A stretch of 7,201 nucleotides of DNA from Bacteroidota bacterium (GCA_027483285.1 JAIXUZ010000047.1:1-7201); one strand, 5' to 3'; positions 1 through 5,889 are shown, counted from the stretch's first letter. Notes: generated by a model not told the origin, from the sequence alone. A program made the numbers and translations.

Positions 1-65
1 GCCCTACGCCAGCCATACTCTACCAGCGCGTCGGGGTCGTAAACCAATGGTTTTACAGATTCCAT
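1..65 (-). CDS. Probable MFS drug transporter (DHA2/EmrB type), N-terminal fragment
   Basis: Only the first 21 codons and two bases of the next are inside the window; the gene runs off the left edge. The frame opens with ATG (complement of 63-65) and reads MESVKPLVYDPD, then ALVEYGWRR, a short hydrophilic cytoplasmic lead. It begins only 8 bp after the stop of the EmrA-type adaptor gene, so it is almost certainly in the same transcript. In Bacteroidota the gene after an EmrA-like adaptor is usually a 14-helix DHA2-family proton antiporter (EmrB/QacA type), and a lead ending in a G-W-R-R-like stretch just before the first helix fits that. The product would be the inner-membrane pump of the tripartite system. 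The identification rests on context and a short N-terminus; no membrane helix is visible here. Confidence 0.6.
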   Translation of the reverse strand, partial: MESVKPLVYDPDALVEYGWRR

Positions 66-73
66 AAATAATA

Positions 74-1180
74 CTATTTAGTATCTACAGCAATGCTGCA
101 ATTCATACCCGGGCGCAATACAAACTCTTTGCTTTGGGCATTGTCTATTATAATTTTAACAGGCACGCGTTGTACCACTTTTACAAAGTTGCCGCTAGAG
201 TTATCAGGAGGAAGCAATGAGAATTTAGCACCTGTACCGGCCTGGATAGACTCTACTTTGCCTTCAAACTTTTGGCCGGGGTAGGCATCTACTTTTACGG
301 TAACGGTTTGGCCTACTTTAATGTCTTCAATTTGGGTTTCTTTAAAGTTGGCTACCACCCACACTTTGCTATCGTCAACCACGGTGCAAATAGCCTGGCC
401 GGGGTTTATCAGCTGGCCTACCTGAATGCTTTTACGCGATACAAAACCGTTTGCAGGGGCTAATACAAAAGCATATGATAGGTTAAGCTTGGCAAGGTCA
501 AGGTCGCTTTGGCGTTGGTTTACGGCAATTTGGGCCAGTTTAATCTGGCGTTGCGCGGCCGATGTGCCGGCACCCGATGCGGTGTATTGGTCTTTGGCGC
601 TGGCCAGTTGTTTTTGGGCAGCTATTAATTGCTTTTCAGCGGTTTCTTTAGCGGCTTTGGCATTGTCTAATTGCTGTTGTGTTGCCGATTTTGAAGCGAA
701 TAAGGTATTGGTACGGTTAAAGTCTTGCGTGGCTTGCCATACGCGAACATCGGCAGCATCAACGTTGGCTTGTGCTGTAGCTATGTTAGAGTTGCTAACG
801 GTGGTGTTGGCGGCAGATGTACCTGCGTTTGCGGCAACCAAGTCTACGTTGGCAATGGCATTATCTATAGCAATTTGCGCCTGTTGCACTTTAATGGCAA
901 GGTCGCGGCTGTCTAGTATAGCCAAGGTATCACCTTTTTTAACCGCCTGGTTATCGGCAACAAAAATTTTCTCTACAAAACCACCTACACGGAACGACAT
1001 TGGGTATAGGTTGGCTTCTATCTGCGAGTTTTCGGTATTCTCGTGCGCCATGCCGTAAGCAATACGGGTGTAGGCAAAGTATAAACCACCTACTAACACG
1101 GCTGCCAGTACTATGCGCACTACCATGCGGTTTTTCTTTTTAGGAGCAGGTGTGGTTTCTGTATTTTGAACTGTTTCCAT
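74..1180 (-). CDS. emrA: EmrA-type HlyD family efflux adaptor (membrane fusion protein)
   Basis: This 368-residue periplasmic adaptor links an inner-membrane pump to a TolC-type channel for drug export. A basic cytoplasmic lead (KKKNR, residues 14-18) precedes one membrane anchor at about 20-40. The first half of the biotinyl-lipoyl-like domain is at about 52-92 (GGFVEKIFVADNQAVKKGD). A long Ala/Gln-rich alpha-hairpin covers about 95-235. The second lipoyl half is at 237-268 (APANGFVSRKSIQVGQLINP) and the beta-barrel follows. Residues 315-341 contain GTGAKFSLLPP and GNFVKVVQRVPVKI, the hallmark segment of EmrA rather than AcrA or MacA adaptors. Length is close to E. coli EmrA. The start at 1180 is the first ATG before the basic/TM region. 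It lies 39 bp after the channel gene and 8 bp before the pump gene, so an operon is likely. The substrate cannot be told from sequence. Confidence 0.93.
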   Translation of the reverse strand: METVQNTETTPAPKKKNRMVVRIVLAAVLVGGLYFAYTRIAYGMAHENTENSQIEANLYPMSFRVGGFVEKIFVADNQAVKKGDTLAILDSRDLAIKVQQAQIAIDNAIANVDLVAANAGTSAANTTVSNSNIATAQANVDAADVRVWQATQDFNRTNTLFASKSATQQQLDNAKAAKETAEKQLIAAQKQLASAKDQYTASGAGTSAAQRQIKLAQIAVNQRQSDLDLAKLNLSYAFVLAPANGFVSRKSIQVGQLINPGQAICTVVDDSKVWVVANFKETQIEDIKVGQTVTVKVDAYPGQKFEGKVESIQAGTGAKFSLLPPDNSSGNFVKVVQRVPVKIIIDNAQSKEFVLRPGMNCSIAVDTK

Positions 1181-1219
1181 CGGTACTATTATTTAGTTAA
1201 GTTTTTTAATTCAGGTTGA

Positions 1220-2533
1220 TTATTTTCCTACTGATTTTAATAGTTTGAAGTAAGCCAACTGGGCATCTATCTTGGCGTTTAGCAGGTTTATCTGGCCTTG
1301 GAATACAAAAGCGTCAGCATCTAGTAAATCGGTTTGCAGGTTTACGCCATTGTCTACCCTGTTTTTAACCACGCGTTGGTTTTCTATAGCCTGGTCTAGG
1401 GCTTTTTGCGCTAGGTCAATCTTGGCTTTAGCAACGGTGTAGGCATTGTAGTTGGCATTAACCTCCATCTTTATACCATCTTCAATAATAGAAGAGGTAA
1501 GGTTGCTTTGTAGTACGTTTTGCTTAGCCTCGCGCACGTTAGCCCCGGTAGCGTATAGGCTGGTAAGGTTCCACGATAGGGTGGCACCTAAGTCCCATGT
1601 GCCTTTAAAGGCATCCTGCTGGGGGAAAACACGCTGGTTGGGGTTGTTGTAGTAGTAGTTAAAGCCGGCAGTAAGGGTTGGCATATAGCCCACTTTGGCA
1701 TTGTTTACCCCCACTTGCGATACCAGGCTGCGGGTATCGGCTGCTTTTTTATCGCTGCGGTTGGCTAATGCATCGGCAACCCACGCATTGGCAGGTTTTT
1801 GCTCAGCAACGGGAAAAAGGCTGTTCTCATCAAACTCGTTAACTATTGTTTCGCCCTGGCCTAATAGTATGTTCAGGTTGTAGTTGGCGGTGCTTATGCC
1901 ACTTTCCACATCCATGCGGCTAATTTCCAGGTTCGATTTGTTAAGCCCTGTGCGCAACACGTCGTTTTGCAACATGGTACCGGCATTGTACATATTGGTA
2001 ACATCGGTAATGCGGGTGTCCGATAGTTTCAGGTTCTCATCAACCAGCTTAAGTGTTTGTTGCCCTTTGTACAGGTTTAGCACGGCGCTAATGGCATTAA
2101 AACGAACATCAGTAGCATCCTTCTCCGCATCAAGCTTAGCGGCTGTTTCAAGGTACTGGGTGGTTTTTAAGTTGTTTTGATTGCGCAGGCCACCAAACAG
2201 GGTAGATTGTATGCTAACCCTATTGGTATACTGGTTTAAAATTTGGGGGTTTAGCACCTGCGAGCCAAAGCCGGGAATGCTAATGGTAAACGGCTCTATA
2301 TTGTCGCTAAGGCGCGAGTAGGTGCTGTTTAGCGTTACCTGCGGAATGAATGAATTAACGCTTTGGTCTTTTTTAGCATCGGCAGCATCAACTTTAGCGG
2401 CAGAAAATTTTAACTGCTTGCTATTGGCTGTAGCCAGTTGCACGGCATTGTCCAGCGTTAGCTTTTGGGCTTGTATTGCTCCCGTTAGTAGTGTAAACAG
2501 TACAATTGCCGTTAGGTTTTTAATGTATTTCAT
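1220..2533 (-). CDS. TolC family outer membrane efflux channel
   Basis: The 437-residue product is an outer-membrane efflux protein. Residues 1-22 form a Sec signal peptide: MKYIKN, a hydrophobic core, then a probable cut after AIQA. Two OEP repeats follow, at about 26-225 and 250-434, each helix-rich with beta-strand stretches. Typical pieces are LTLDNAVQLATANS at 25-38, FIPQVTLNSTYSRL at 62-75, the matching VGYMPTLTAGFNYYYN at 281-296, and a closing helix ending in AQLAYFKLLKSVGK. The repeat structure and length match the TolC/OprM-like superfamily, where a trimer forms a beta-barrel plus a periplasmic tunnel. The Bacteroidota form lacks a lipobox cysteine here. It sits between the TetR gene and the EmrA-type adaptor, which identifies it as the dedicated exit duct of this pump. 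A TetR-type operator lies directly before its ATG. Confidence 0.93.
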   Translation of the reverse strand: MKYIKNLTAIVLFTLLTGAIQAQKLTLDNAVQLATANSKQLKFSAAKVDAADAKKDQSVNSFIPQVTLNSTYSRLSDNIEPFTISIPGFGSQVLNPQILNQYTNRVSIQSTLFGGLRNQNNLKTTQYLETAAKLDAEKDATDVRFNAISAVLNLYKGQQTLKLVDENLKLSDTRITDVTNMYNAGTMLQNDVLRTGLNKSNLEISRMDVESGISTANYNLNILLGQGETIVNEFDENSLFPVAEQKPANAWVADALANRSDKKAADTRSLVSQVGVNNAKVGYMPTLTAGFNYYYNNPNQRVFPQQDAFKGTWDLGATLSWNLTSLYATGANVREAKQNVLQSNLTSSIIEDGIKMEVNANYNAYTVAKAKIDLAQKALDQAIENQRVVKNRVDNGVNLQTDLLDADAFVFQGQINLLNAKIDAQLAYFKLLKSVGK

Positions 2534-2536
2534 ATT

Positions 2537-2569
2537 CTTATTTAAACATTTGTTTAATTAGTTGTCAAA
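2537..2569 (-). promoter_or_regulatory. Candidate promoter of the channel-adaptor-pump genes
   Basis: On the minus strand a TTTG (complement of 2566-2569) is followed after exactly 21 nt by TAAATAAG (complement of 2537-2544). This resembles the Bacteroidota sigma-ABfr pattern TTTG / TAnnTTTG, though the second element is degenerate after TA. It is weaker than the matching site before tetR but has the same spacing and wraps the same operator. Its -7 element ends only 3 nt before the ATG at 2533, so a transcript from here would have essentially no leader. The genes may also be read through from the tetR promoter. Confidence 0.4.
2540..2560. promoter_or_regulatory. TetR operator site 2, before the channel gene
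   Basis: The core at 2542-2557 is a perfect inverted repeat, TTAAAC-ATTT-GTTTAA. The 21-bp block matches operator site 1 before tetR at 18 of 21 positions, with all three differences in the central spacer. It fills most of the 42-bp gap between tetR and the channel gene and lies between the putative -33 and -7 elements, where a bound dimer would block polymerase. Binding by the adjacent TetR protein is inferred from the symmetry, duplication and position. Confidence 0.72.
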
Positions 2570-2575
2570 AAAATA

Positions 2576-3217
2576 TTAAGGCTTTAAAAAGCGGGTCATC
2601 AGGTCTATAAGGTGCGCTTTCATACGGTCGCGATGTTTCTTGCTATATGCGCCTTCTTCAGTAGGTTCGTTCAATAGTTTTTGTACCATCATAGGGTTGC
2701 TTACATATAGTTTTAGCGTACCTATAATAGACACAATGGTTAGTTGTGGGTCTACCGGCCTAAACTCACCGTCGGAAATACCTTGTTGAATAATTTCGTG
2801 AAAAGCGTTTTGGTTATCTACAAACCGATTGCGCAAAAAGTTGGATATCTGTTCGCGTTGGGTAGTGCCAAGTTCAGAGAATACAATATTCATAAACTTG
2901 CGGTTTTCAACCATCCGGTCTACATAGTTTTCAATAATATAGTATAGCTTGTTCCACGCACTACCTCCATTAGGAAACGCAGAGCGGATATCTTGCCTAA
3001 TGGTAATCATTTTGCGTTCTAACAGTGCTACATAAAGGTTTTCTTTAGAGCCGAAATAATACGATATCATTGCGATATTTATATCGGCTTTTTTAGCCAA
3101 GTCACGCACACTAACACCGTCAAATCCATTGGCCGAAAACAGCTCTTCAGCTACATCCAGAATCTGGTTCTTTTTTTCAAACCCGGTATCGTTTATTGAG
3201 GTTACTGTATATTTCAC
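2576..3217 (-). CDS. TetR/AcrR family transcriptional repressor of the efflux operon
   Basis: A 213-residue one-component regulator. The N-terminal DNA-binding domain spans about 14-62: KNQILDVAEELFSANGFDGV (17-36) leads into the helix-turn-helix at 36-58 (SVRDLAKKADINIAMISYYF and GSKENL), a typical TetR signature with the YYF-x-SKE recognition-helix end. The rest is an all-helical ligand-binding and dimerisation domain (about 70-212), which is variable in this family and does not reveal the inducer. The start is a GTG at 3217. No ATG occurs in frame before Met50, which lies inside the helix-turn-helix, so GTG or another non-ATG start is needed. The gene is first in the efflux locus. Operators in front of it and in front of the next gene suggest autorepression plus repression of the pump. 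Confidence 0.92.
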   Translation of the reverse strand: MKYTVTSINDTGFEKKNQILDVAEELFSANGFDGVSVRDLAKKADINIAMISYYFGSKENLYVALLERKMITIRQDIRSAFPNGGSAWNKLYYIIENYVDRMVENRKFMNIVFSELGTTQREQISNFLRNRFVDNQNAFHEIIQQGISDGEFRPVDPQLTIVSIIGTLKLYVSNPMMVQKLLNEPTEEGAYSKKHRDRMKAHLIDLMTRFLKP

Positions 3218-3221
3218 ACTA

Positions 3222-3254
3222 CAAATTTAAACAAACGTTTAATTAATGTGCAAA
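3222..3254 (-). promoter_or_regulatory. Candidate promoter of tetR
   Basis: The minus strand carries TTTG (complement of 3251-3254), 21 nt of spacer, then a perfect TAnnTTTG element, TAAATTTG (complement of 3222-3229). This is the Bacteroidota housekeeping promoter pattern. The inverted-repeat operator fills the spacer and overlaps the -7 element. The -7 element ends 4 nt before the GTG start, so the transcript would be leaderless or nearly so, or the true start lies a little downstream. Confidence 0.6.
3225..3245. promoter_or_regulatory. TetR operator site 1, before tetR
   Basis: The core at 3227-3242 is a perfect inverted repeat, TTAAAC-AAAC-GTTTAA. The 21-bp block is shared with the site before the channel gene (18 of 21 positions), and both sit at the same offset from their promoter elements: 3 bp in from the -7 box edge, and 5 bp from the -33 box. 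This is the expected pattern for an autoregulated TetR repressor. Binding is inferred. Confidence 0.75.
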
Positions 3255-3255
3255 C

Positions 3256-3296
3256 ACTGGTTGGTTAATTTTTGTTAACTGGTGGTTAAGTGTTTG
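3256..3296. repeat. Imperfect direct repeat in the tetR-rsmI divergent region
   Basis: ACTGGTTGGTTAATTTTTG at 3256-3274 is followed by ACTGGTGGTTAAGTGTTTG at 3278-3296, differing by one indel each way and a few substitutions, with starts 22 bp apart. GTTAA/TTAAC between them also forms a short inverted repeat. It lies upstream of the tetR promoter in the 189-bp divergent intergenic region. It could be a binding site for a second regulator or simple sequence decay; nothing more can be said. Confidence 0.4.
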
Positions 3297-3393
3297 ATTT
3301 GGAGGAAGATAAATTTGGTTCTGATGAAATTTGTCCTTAGCTGAATTTCAGGTATTTGGGTGCTATCAATACTAAAACCTGCTTAATAATTCC

Positions 3394-3401
3394 TAATTTC
3401 G
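3394..3401 (+). promoter_or_regulatory. Weak candidate -7 element for rsmI
   Basis: TAATTTCG matches seven of the eight positions of TAnnTTTG and ends 5 nt before the rsmI ATG. No TTTG is found 17-23 nt upstream, so support is weak. A better-matching TAAATTTG at 3310-3317 would give a leader of about 85 nt, but it also lacks a well-placed -33 box. Confidence 0.25.
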
Positions 3402-3406
3402 CCCCC

Positions 3407-4123
3407 ATGTCTAAGCTATATATAGTACCCACACCTATTGGTAACCTTGATGATATTACGCTGCGTGCTGTAAAGGTGCTGGGTATGGTTGATGTGATAT
3501 TGGCCGAGGACACGCGGAATACATCGTTCCTGCTATCAAAGCTTAATATTGATAAAAGGCCGGTATCGCACCACATGCACAACGAACATAAAACGGTTGC
3601 GGGGTGGACGGCGAGAATAATGGCTGGTGAGAGTATCGCCCTGGTATCGGATGCAGGTACGCCTGCAATATCTGACCCCGGTTTTTTACTGGTGCGCGAG
3701 TGCATTCGCAATGGTTTAGCTGTGGAGTGTTTGCCGGGTGCTACGGCTTTTGTGCCGGCGCTGGTAAACTCGGGTATACCTTGCGACAGGTTTGTGTTTG
3801 AAGGGTTTCTTCCGCCTAAAAAAGGCAGGCAAACTAAGTTTAAGGAGTTGGCTGTCGAGGAGCGTACGATTGTGTTATATGAAAGTCCGCACAAGCTGAT
3901 AAAAACCCTGGGTGAGATGGTGGAGTACTTTGGGGCCGAAAGGCAGGCCTGCGTGAGCCGCGAGCTGACGAAGATGTTTGAGGAAAACCGCCGGGGTACT
4001 GTTGCCGAGTTGTTTGCCCACTATACGGCGCATCCGCCCAAAGGGGAGATTGTGATTGTGGTTGAAGGCGCGGAGGAACGAAAAACTAAAAGTGAAAAGC
4101 GAAAAACAGAGGAGGAGGAATAG
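3407..4123 (+). CDS. rsmI: 16S rRNA (cytidine(1402)-2'-O)-methyltransferase RsmI
   Basis: RsmI uses S-adenosylmethionine to methylate the ribose of C1402 in the ribosomal decoding centre. The 238-residue product starts MSKLYIVPTPIGNLDDITLR, the family signature, and continues with VDVILAEDTRNTSFLL (28-43), SDAGTPAISDPGFLLVRE (81-98), ECLPGATAFVPALVNSGIP (107-125), FVFEGFLPPKKGRQ (129-142) and ERTIVLYESPHKL (152-164). These belong to the tetrapyrrole (corrin/porphyrin) methylase fold. I chose ATG 3407 because the conserved N-terminus begins there; the frame can be opened 17 codons earlier from a TTG, but those residues are unconserved in look. It is shorter than E. coli RsmI (286 residues), at its C-terminal end. 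The last 16 residues (EERKTKSEKRKTEEEE) are a charged low-complexity tail from an A/G-rich stretch. The gene is divergent from tetR and ends 17 bp from a convergent gene. Confidence 0.96.
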   Translation: MSKLYIVPTPIGNLDDITLRAVKVLGMVDVILAEDTRNTSFLLSKLNIDKRPVSHHMHNEHKTVAGWTARIMAGESIALVSDAGTPAISDPGFLLVRECIRNGLAVECLPGATAFVPALVNSGIPCDRFVFEGFLPPKKGRQTKFKELAVEERTIVLYESPHKLIKTLGEMVEYFGAERQACVSRELTKMFEENRRGTVAELFAHYTAHPPKGEIVIVVEGAEERKTKSEKRKTEEEE

Positions 4124-4139
4124 GGGATAGGTTACAGGT

Positions 4140-4165
4140 GCTAGGTTCTAGAGGATAGCTTTTTT
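4140..4165 (+). terminator. Weak possible intrinsic terminator after rsmI
   Basis: GCTA (4140-4143) can pair with TAGC (4156-4159), followed at once by six T residues (4160-4165) in the plus-strand direction, 17 nt after the rsmI stop. The stem is only 4 bp with a 12-nt loop, so this is a marginal terminator. It lies inside the 3' end of the convergent gene. Confidence 0.25.
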
Positions 4166-4350
4166 ACCTGATAGTAATAGGGTATAGCACCAATAATGGT
4201 GGCTAATATCGCCAGCCAAATGTACTTGTCTTTATTGTTAGGGAATGGGTGTTTTAGGGCATTGATAAGCATATCGAGCCAAAAGAACAGATATAGTACC
4301 GCTAATGTTAGCAGCACTACCCACATAGCCAGCAAAATGGTAAGTACCAT
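4141..4350 (-). CDS. Small two-helix membrane protein, PLDc_N-like domain
   Basis: A 69-residue protein that is almost all membrane. Helix 1 covers about 3-25, helix 2 about 43-61, and the loop LDMLINALKHPFPNNKDKYIW (25-45, basic and polar) joins them. The pattern WLDMLINAL, a polar P-N-N-K-x-x-Y-I-W turn, then IIGAIPYYYQVKK resembles the phospholipase D nuclease N-terminal (PLDc_N) domain. That domain also occurs alone in many short bacterial membrane proteins of unknown role; it is not a catalytic PLD domain. The start is 1 bp after the stop of the preceding gene (TAA-T-ATG), which points to translational coupling. The C-terminal LSSRT comes from a TAGG-rich stretch shared with the rsmI 3' flank. 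Function is unknown. Confidence 0.8.
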   Translation of the reverse strand: MVLTILLAMWVVLLTLAVLYLFFWLDMLINALKHPFPNNKDKYIWLAILATIIGAIPYYYQVKKLSSRT

Positions 4351-4351
4351 A

Positions 4352-4873
4352 TTAAAACAGCTGGCGGGCTTCTTGTTTTACATAGTCTAACGCTACCTGG
4401 GTAGGCATTTTTTCTATGTTCATAGATACCTCGAGGATTAGCTTGCCAAGGTCTACGCCTGAAGCCTCGTCGCTAACGTTTATAGCGGCGGTGTTTACCA
4501 GCTTAATGGTTTCTTCTTTGGCGTTTTTAATAAGTTCCCAAGCGCCAGGCGACACGTATACCTGCTGAGATAGGTTATGCTCATATTCGGTACGGATGGC
4601 CTTTAAAAGCTCGGCCTGTAGCAGTTTGGCACTCATTCCGCTTTTGTGTACACGGCTAATTAAGTTGCCTGGCGTAATACGCTCCAGCAATATGGTTAAA
4701 CGCTCGTAGGCTTGCAAACGTACCGGTGTGGTTAGGCCCTGCGACTCTCGCCTAAAGGTCATGTTGCGTTGGTGGCGCTCATTTTCTAAAAACTTTTCGA
4801 TTAGTAAATATGCGGTAGCTAAAACAACTAATGATGGTAAAATGTACTTAGCGATATCCAAAAACTGGTCCAT
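4352..4873 (-). CDS. Conserved Bacteroidota single-pass membrane protein of unknown function
   Basis: The 173-residue product has a short N-terminus, one membrane helix at about 8-27 (YILPSLVVLATAYLLIEKFL) and a helical, mostly hydrophilic cytoplasmic part. The segment LQAYERLTILLERITPGNLI (53-72), followed by GMSAKLLQAELLKAIRTEYE (79-98), HNLSQQVYVSPGAWELI (99-115) and AKEETIKLVN (118-127), looks strongly conserved and matches my memory of a Bacteroidota-restricted family; I believe it is now a DUF7935-type entry, but I cannot confirm the number. No catalytic motif is visible. It heads a two-gene unit with the PLDc_N-like protein (1-bp gap), and a fair promoter match lies 21 nt upstream of the ATG. 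Partners and role are unknown. Confidence 0.85.
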   Translation of the reverse strand: MDQFLDIAKYILPSLVVLATAYLLIEKFLENERHQRNMTFRRESQGLTTPVRLQAYERLTILLERITPGNLISRVHKSGMSAKLLQAELLKAIRTEYEHNLSQQVYVSPGAWELIKNAKEETIKLVNTAAINVSDEASGVDLGKLILEVSMNIEKMPTQVALDYVKQEARQLF

Positions 4874-4894
4874 GTAGATGATGATTTGAAGGCG

Positions 4895-4926
4895 TAAATG
4901 TAAGCCTTGAACGGAAAAACAACAAA
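4895..4926 (-). promoter_or_regulatory. Candidate promoter of the two-gene membrane-protein unit
   Basis: On the minus strand TTTG (complement of 4923-4926) is followed after 20 nt by TACATTTA (complement of 4895-4902), one mismatch from TAnnTTTG. The ATG at 4873 is 21 nt further on, leaving room for a short normal leader. Confidence 0.5.
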
Positions 4927-4934
4927 AGGGTTGT
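4915..4934 (-). terminator. Weak possible terminator after the desaturase-family gene
   Basis: In the minus-strand direction ACAAC, a CCTTTT loop and GTTGT form a 5-bp hairpin followed by four T residues, about 36 nt after the desaturase-family stop codon. The stem is short and AT-rich. It overlaps the -33 box of the next promoter, so one of the two calls may be accidental. Confidence 0.3.
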
Positions 4935-4958
4935 ACTTAATTTACCATAAAACCAATG

Positions 4959-4986
4959 TGCATTCTGAATTATGCATTTTGAATTG
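4959..4986. repeat. 14-bp tandem repeat spanning the desaturase-family stop codon
   Basis: TGCATTCTGAATTA (4959-4972) and TGCATTTTGAATTG (4973-4986) are adjacent and match at 12 of 14 positions. The repeat encodes the last residues (IQNA) and the stop codon of the gene on the minus strand. In coding orientation the CAA codon of one copy corresponds to the TAA stop of the other. Confidence 0.65.
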
Positions 4987-5866
4987 GTTGGTGCTTTTGT
5001 TTTTTAAGATTAGCGCGAAGTTCTTTGGCGGTTTGGGTAGAGCCATCGTAGCTCCAGCCCGGCGGCATAAAAAAGTACTTCAACTTGTTCCAAAAGCCGG
5101 GTGCACGCTTTACGTCGCGGCCAATGTTTACATACTCGTGCGTGGCTATTACCAAGGGGTTAAAGCTCTCGACGTTTTTAGTAAGGCCATATTTTACGGG
5201 CTCTTCGGGCAGCTCTTTTTGGTAGGTGCCAAACAGGCGGTCCCAAATGATAAGTATGCCGCCGTGGTTACGGTCTAAGTATACAATATTGCTTGCATGG
5301 TGCACACGGTGGGCCGATGGGGTGCTGAAGAACCACTCTAGGGGACCTAGGTTGCGGATACCCTCAGTATGTACCCAAAACTGGTATATAAGGCTAAACG
5401 ACATTTGTACCAGTATCATCCAGGGCGGGAAGCCCAGTAAAGGCAACCAGAACCAAAAGGCATATTTGTAAAATAGTTCGGTCCAGCTTTGGCGCAGGGC
5501 TACGGCCAGGTTATAGTTGGTTGATGAGTGGTGATTCTCGTGCGCTGCCCAAAGGATACGAATTTCGTGGCTAAGGCGGTGGTGCCAGTAGAAGGTAAAA
5601 TCATCGGCAAAAAACAAAAGCACCCACACCCACCATACGGGTTCTAAGTTGAACAGGCGGTAGTTTTCGTATATCCATATATACGCTAAAACATAAGCCG
5701 CTTTTACGCCAAGGTTTATAACAAGGCTGCCAATGCCCATGGCAATGCTGGCTACAGAGTCTTTTGTTTCGTACCAGCCTTTATTCTCTTTGTGATTTAC
5801 AAATAGCTCAATTGCTATAAGTATTACAAAATAAGGTACTGCATAATATATAGGTTCAAATCCCAT
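4970..5866 (-). CDS. Sterol desaturase/fatty acid hydroxylase family membrane enzyme, AGMO-like
   Basis: A 298-residue integral membrane diiron oxygenase. Histidine motifs typical of the superfamily are complete: HHRLSH at 95-100, HENHH at 109-113 and HRVHH at 186-190, with further histidines at 166 and 201. Membrane helices are visible at about 8-23, 38-64, 76-93 and 131-162. The pattern HENHHSSTNYNLAVALRQS (109-127), then HRVHHASN (186-193) and GGILIIWDRLFGTY (202-215), is closest to alkylglycerol monooxygenase (AGMO/TMEM195), which cleaves ether lipids, rather than to fungal sterol C-5 desaturases. The true substrate in bacteria is not established, so only an oxygen-dependent lipid hydroxylation or desaturation is safe to state. 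ATG 5866 is chosen because it opens just before the first helix and follows a good promoter match. It appears to be a single-gene unit. Confidence 0.92.
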   Translation of the reverse strand: MGFEPIYYAVPYFVILIAIELFVNHKENKGWYETKDSVASIAMGIGSLVINLGVKAAYVLAYIWIYENYRLFNLEPVWWVWVLLFFADDFTFYWHHRLSHEIRILWAAHENHHSSTNYNLAVALRQSWTELFYKYAFWFWLPLLGFPPWMILVQMSFSLIYQFWVHTEGIRNLGPLEWFFSTPSAHRVHHASNIVYLDRNHGGILIIWDRLFGTYQKELPEEPVKYGLTKNVESFNPLVIATHEYVNIGRDVKRAPGFWNKLKYFFMPPGWSYDGSTQTAKELRANLKKQKHQPIQNA

Positions 5867-5889
5867 TGCTGTAAAACTATTATTTGCTG

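Noticed and set aside
426..1058. 210-codon open frame on the plus strand
   Set aside because: It is antisense to the EmrA-type adaptor gene, is rich in Ala/Cys/Ser as expected from the complement of that gene, and shows no recognisable domain.
3310..3317. TAAATTTG on the plus strand as the rsmI promoter
   Set aside because: The -7 match is perfect but the nearest upstream TTTG is only 13 nt away and the next 35 nt away, both outside the usual spacing.
3356..3406. Upstream TTG-started extension of RsmI by 17 residues
   Set aside because: The family N-terminus is MSKLYIVPTPIGNL, which begins at ATG 3407; the extension is non-ATG and would overlap the weak promoter element.
3337..3894. 185-codon open frame on the minus strand
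   Set aside because: It lies opposite rsmI, whose family motifs are unmistakable, and its translation is not protein-like in domain content.
4907..5278. 123-codon open frame on the plus strand
   Set aside because: Mostly antisense to the desaturase-family gene; no family resemblance and no promoter of its own.
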